Part shown: positions 5,845-7,867 of the stretch, piece after piece
How positions within the stretch are numbered: the first letter of the stretch is position 1
How the letters are laid out: each line of letters opens with the position of its first letter
Source of the DNA: Treponema sp.
Lineage (GTDB): Bacteria > Spirochaetota > Spirochaetia > Treponematales > Treponemataceae
Assembly: GCA_012513125.1 (NCBI GenBank)
Contig: JAAZCS010000382.1
Span: 1-7,867, forward strand
Length of the DNA: 7,867 nt
Reading direction: 5' to 3'
Program-made: the position numbers and the translations under genes
Notes under the pieces: model-generated
The model's database searches: none
Seen by the model: only the letters and a program-made list of their open reading frames with translations
What the model was told of the DNA's origin: nothing

Positions 5845-7515
5845 ATGATTAGAGACATATTTGTAAGCTTTTTGAACAAAAATAACGAAATTGAGAAATT
5901 AAAAATTAAAACAGGAACAATCGTCGGGGATTTATTATCTGACATGCATATTCCACTAGAGAATTTATATGCTCTAAAAATCAACAATGAACTCTGCCCT
6001 TTAGATACACCTATTGAAGTTACATCGTTTGTTGAACCAGTTTTATCAGACACTAAAGAAGGAGCTGCCATCTACCGTCGTTCGCTTTGTTTTTTACTAG
6101 CCGCAGCCGCAAATAAACTTTTTCCAAATATTAGACTTGTTGTAGGGCATAGTTTAGGACACGGATATTTTTACACTTTTGACAAGGAATCAACATTAAC
6201 AGATGCAGAATTTACTTTGCTCCAACAGGAAATGCGCGATTTAGTAAAAAAAGATTTGCAAATAAAAACAACTTACATTTCATATGAAGAAGCAACAAAA
6301 CTTTTTGAAGTTTACAAACTTACAGAAACACGTAAATTAATGAATTTTACAGGAAAAGCAAGAATTAAAATCAATACAATCGAAAGATTCGCTGATTTAT
6401 ATTTTAACGCACTTGTTCCTTCCACAGGAATCCTCAAAACATTCGAAATTAAAAAATATAAAGAAGGATTTTTCTTACGTTTTCCAAAATCTTCTAATCC
6501 AAACGAACTGACAAAATTTGTTGAAGAACCAAAACTTTATGAACTATATAAAACATACAAAGATTGGGGAAAAAGACTCAATGTAACTTCAGTAGCTTCT
6601 TTAAATGAACTGATTTGCCACCAAAAAATTAATGATTTTATTGATATCTCAGAAACTTATCAGGAAAAAACTATATCTGATATTGCAACACAGATTTATT
6701 CTAGCAAAAAAGTTAGAATTGTATTAATTGCAGGTCCCTCTAGTTCAGGAAAAACAACTACATCAAAAAAATTAGGACTAGAACTTCAAGCAATTGGATA
6801 CACACCTAAAATAATAAGCCTAGACTGCTACTACAAAGGAAGAGAATTCACCCCTCTAGATGAAAATGGAGAACCTGATTTTGAATGTCTTGAAGCTTTA
6901 GATGTTGATTTGCTTAATCAGAATTTGATTGACTTATTCGATGGAAAAGAAGTAACAATCCCATCTTATGATTTTCATTCAGGAAAACAATTCTTTGATA
7001 CAAAAAATAATATGATTTTAAATAAAAATGAAATCCTGATTATGGAAGGAATTCATGGTTTAAATGATCAATTAACACCAAAAATCCCACATGAAATGAA
7101 ATTCAAAATATATCTTTCAGCATTAACACAATTAAATCTTGATGACCATAATAGAATTTCAACAAGTGATAACAGACTCATCAGAAGAATTGTTAGGGAT
7201 TTTAATTTTAGAGGAAAATCTGCCGCAGGAACTATCTCTATGTGGCAAAGTGTTAGAAACGGTGAAATAAAACACATTTTTCCATTCCAAAATAACGCTG
7301 ATGCCATTTTAAACACAGCCTTGGATTATGAACTTGCTGTTTTAAGAGTTTATGCGGCTCCTTTATTGAGGCAAATTAATCCAACAATGAAAGAATACAC
7401 AGAAGCTACAAGATTATTAACATTCTTGGAAAACTTTGTAACAGTACCGTCAACTGCAGTTCCACCACGTTCCATTTTAAGAGAATTTATTGGCGTAAGT
7501 GCATTTAAGTACTAA
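5845..7515 (+). CDS. Nucleoside (uridine-type) kinase with N-terminal TGS and ThrRS/AlaRS-like domains
   Basis: 556 residues from the ATG at 5845, chosen because a near-consensus promoter and an AGGA site lie directly before it; the frame is open to a TTG at 5764 but that lies upstream of the promoter. Residues 1-62 form a TGS-like ubiquitin-fold domain. About 70-200 resembles the threonyl/alanyl-tRNA synthetase second additional domain, with an HSLGH (HxxxH) at 102-106 but no clear CxxxH partner. From about 290 comes a P-loop kinase of the phosphoribulokinase/uridine kinase family: Walker A GPSSSGKTT at 297-305, SLDCYYKGR at 325-333, IMEGIHGLN at 399-407, then LIRRIVRDFNFRG (445-457) and MWQSVRNGEIKHIFPFQNNAD (466-486). 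The family is expected to phosphorylate a nucleoside, likely uridine or cytidine, with NTP. This long fusion is found in spirochaetes and Firmicutes; the role of its tRNA-synthetase-like half is not known. It is probably monocistronic. Confidence 0.9.
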   Translation: MIRDIFVSFLNKNNEIEKLKIKTGTIVGDLLSDMHIPLENLYALKINNELCPLDTPIEVTSFVEPVLSDTKEGAAIYRRSLCFLLAAAANKLFPNIRLVVGHSLGHGYFYTFDKESTLTDAEFTLLQQEMRDLVKKDLQIKTTYISYEEATKLFEVYKLTETRKLMNFTGKARIKINTIERFADLYFNALVPSTGILKTFEIKKYKEGFFLRFPKSSNPNELTKFVEEPKLYELYKTYKDWGKRLNVTSVASLNELICHQKINDFIDISETYQEKTISDIATQIYSSKKVRIVLIAGPSSSGKTTTSKKLGLELQAIGYTPKIISLDCYYKGREFTPLDENGEPDFECLEALDVDLLNQNLIDLFDGKEVTIPSYDFHSGKQFFDTKNNMILNKNEILIMEGIHGLNDQLTPKIPHEMKFKIYLSALTQLNLDDHNRISTSDNRLIRRIVRDFNFRGKSAAGTISMWQSVRNGEIKHIFPFQNNADAILNTALDYELAVLRVYAAPLLRQINPTMKEYTEATRLLTFLENFVTVPSTAVPPRSILREFIGVSAFKY

Positions 7516-7867
7516 TTTTTTTAAATTTTAATGTAGCTAAATCATCAAATTCTTCAGATTCAAGAAATTCTTCATTTTTAACATATTCTTCTTGTTGTTT
7601 TTCTTTCAATTTTTCAAGAGCAGTTGTTTTCTGAATTATTTCTTGAAGTTTTTTTCTCTTTTCTTCGGAAACAATTTTTGCACTTGCAAGTTGTTTCAAC
7701 AGTTCTCCTTTCTGATATTCAAGTAAATTATTAAATTTGCTCTCACTTATTATATCTTGAATATCAGTTGAATTTTTCATACTTTTTTTTGACTGTAAAT
7801 ATTGATTAGCAATTTGATTTAAATTATCTTGTATTGAATTTTCCACAGCAAGAGCTTTTCCTAGTTC
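7505..7867 (-). CDS. fliJ: Flagellar export protein FliJ, C-terminal part (5' end outside window)
   Basis: The minus-strand frame is open from the window edge to a TAA at 7505-7507, giving 120 visible residues. A GTG at 7846 could be read as a start, but the frame continues upstream through ELGKALA, which fits the internal 'A.ieLgkA' helix of FliJ, so the gene is taken as partial with roughly 20-30 residues missing. The protein is charged and almost wholly helical, with a long coiled-coil-like stretch (KRKKLQEIIQKTTALEKLKE) and an ending EEFDDLATLKFKK that resembles the 'lDela..rf' tail of FliJ. In the family FliJ is the stalk of the flagellar type III export ATPase, working with FliI and FliH and touching FlhA. 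The neighbour upstream (fliI expected) is not visible. Its last 11 bases overlap the end of the convergent kinase gene. Another short coiled-coil protein cannot be excluded. Confidence 0.75.
   Translation of the reverse strand, partial: ELGKALAVENSIQDNLNQIANQYLQSKKSMKNSTDIQDIISESKFNNLLEYQKGELLKQLASAKIVSEEKRKKLQEIIQKTTALEKLKEKQQEEYVKNEEFLESEEFDDLATLKFKKIST

Noticed and set aside
7516..7536. A/T-rich partial palindrome just after the kinase stop as a terminator
   Set aside because: It has no G-C stem and lies within the fliJ coding sequence; any pairing would be weak.
7844..7846. GTG as the start codon of the FliJ-like gene
   Set aside because: The frame stays open to the window edge and the upstream residues ELGKALA fit the FliJ helix, so the gene is better read as truncated by the window.
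1..7867. Mobile element, CRISPR array, tRNA or phage gene
   Set aside because: No array of direct repeats with spacers, no transposase or integrase motifs, no terminal inverted repeats and no cloverleaf were seen; gaps between genes are too short for most of these.

Overview
This AT-rich window reads as chromosomal DNA of a Treponema-like spirochaete. That assignment is an inference from how the encoded proteins look (YebC, RuvB, a TGS/uridine-kinase-type fusion, a FliJ-like flagellar protein) and from the low-GC codon usage; no rRNA or other marker is present to prove it. Nearly all of it is coding. No non-coding stretch reaches 300 bases; the largest gap is the 164-base divergent promoter region at 5681-5844.

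Layout: (1) Positions 1-1541, plus strand, hold the distal part of a molybdenum-hydroxylase (xanthine dehydrogenase/CO dehydrogenase-like) operon: the C-terminal end of a probable molybdopterin-binding subunit, a small [2Fe-2S] subunit and an FAD-binding subunit, with gaps of 15 and 11 bases. The iron-sulfur subunit has a divergent second cluster motif. (2) Positions 1534-5680, minus strand, hold in transcription order yebC, ruvC, ruvA, ruvB, queA. This joins a translation/transcription factor, the complete Holliday-junction processing set (RuvC resolvase, RuvAB branch-migration motor) and the queuosine tRNA-modification enzyme QueA. A good intrinsic terminator lies between yebC and ruvC. (3) Positions 5681-5844 carry two divergent sigma70-type promoters, one for yebC and one for the next gene. 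(4) Positions 5845-7515, plus strand, encode a large nucleoside kinase fused to ThrRS-like TGS and SAD-like domains. (5) Positions 7505-7867, minus strand, hold the C-terminal part of a probable flagellar export protein FliJ, running off the window edge.

The genes are mostly housekeeping and the families are recognisable. I saw no mobile element, CRISPR array, tRNA or rRNA, and no clearly new multi-gene system. The most unusual points are the altered second [2Fe-2S] motif, a terminator placed directly against the ruvC ribosome binding site, a possible leaderless ruvA start, and two convergent gene pairs whose coding sequences overlap at their 3' ends.
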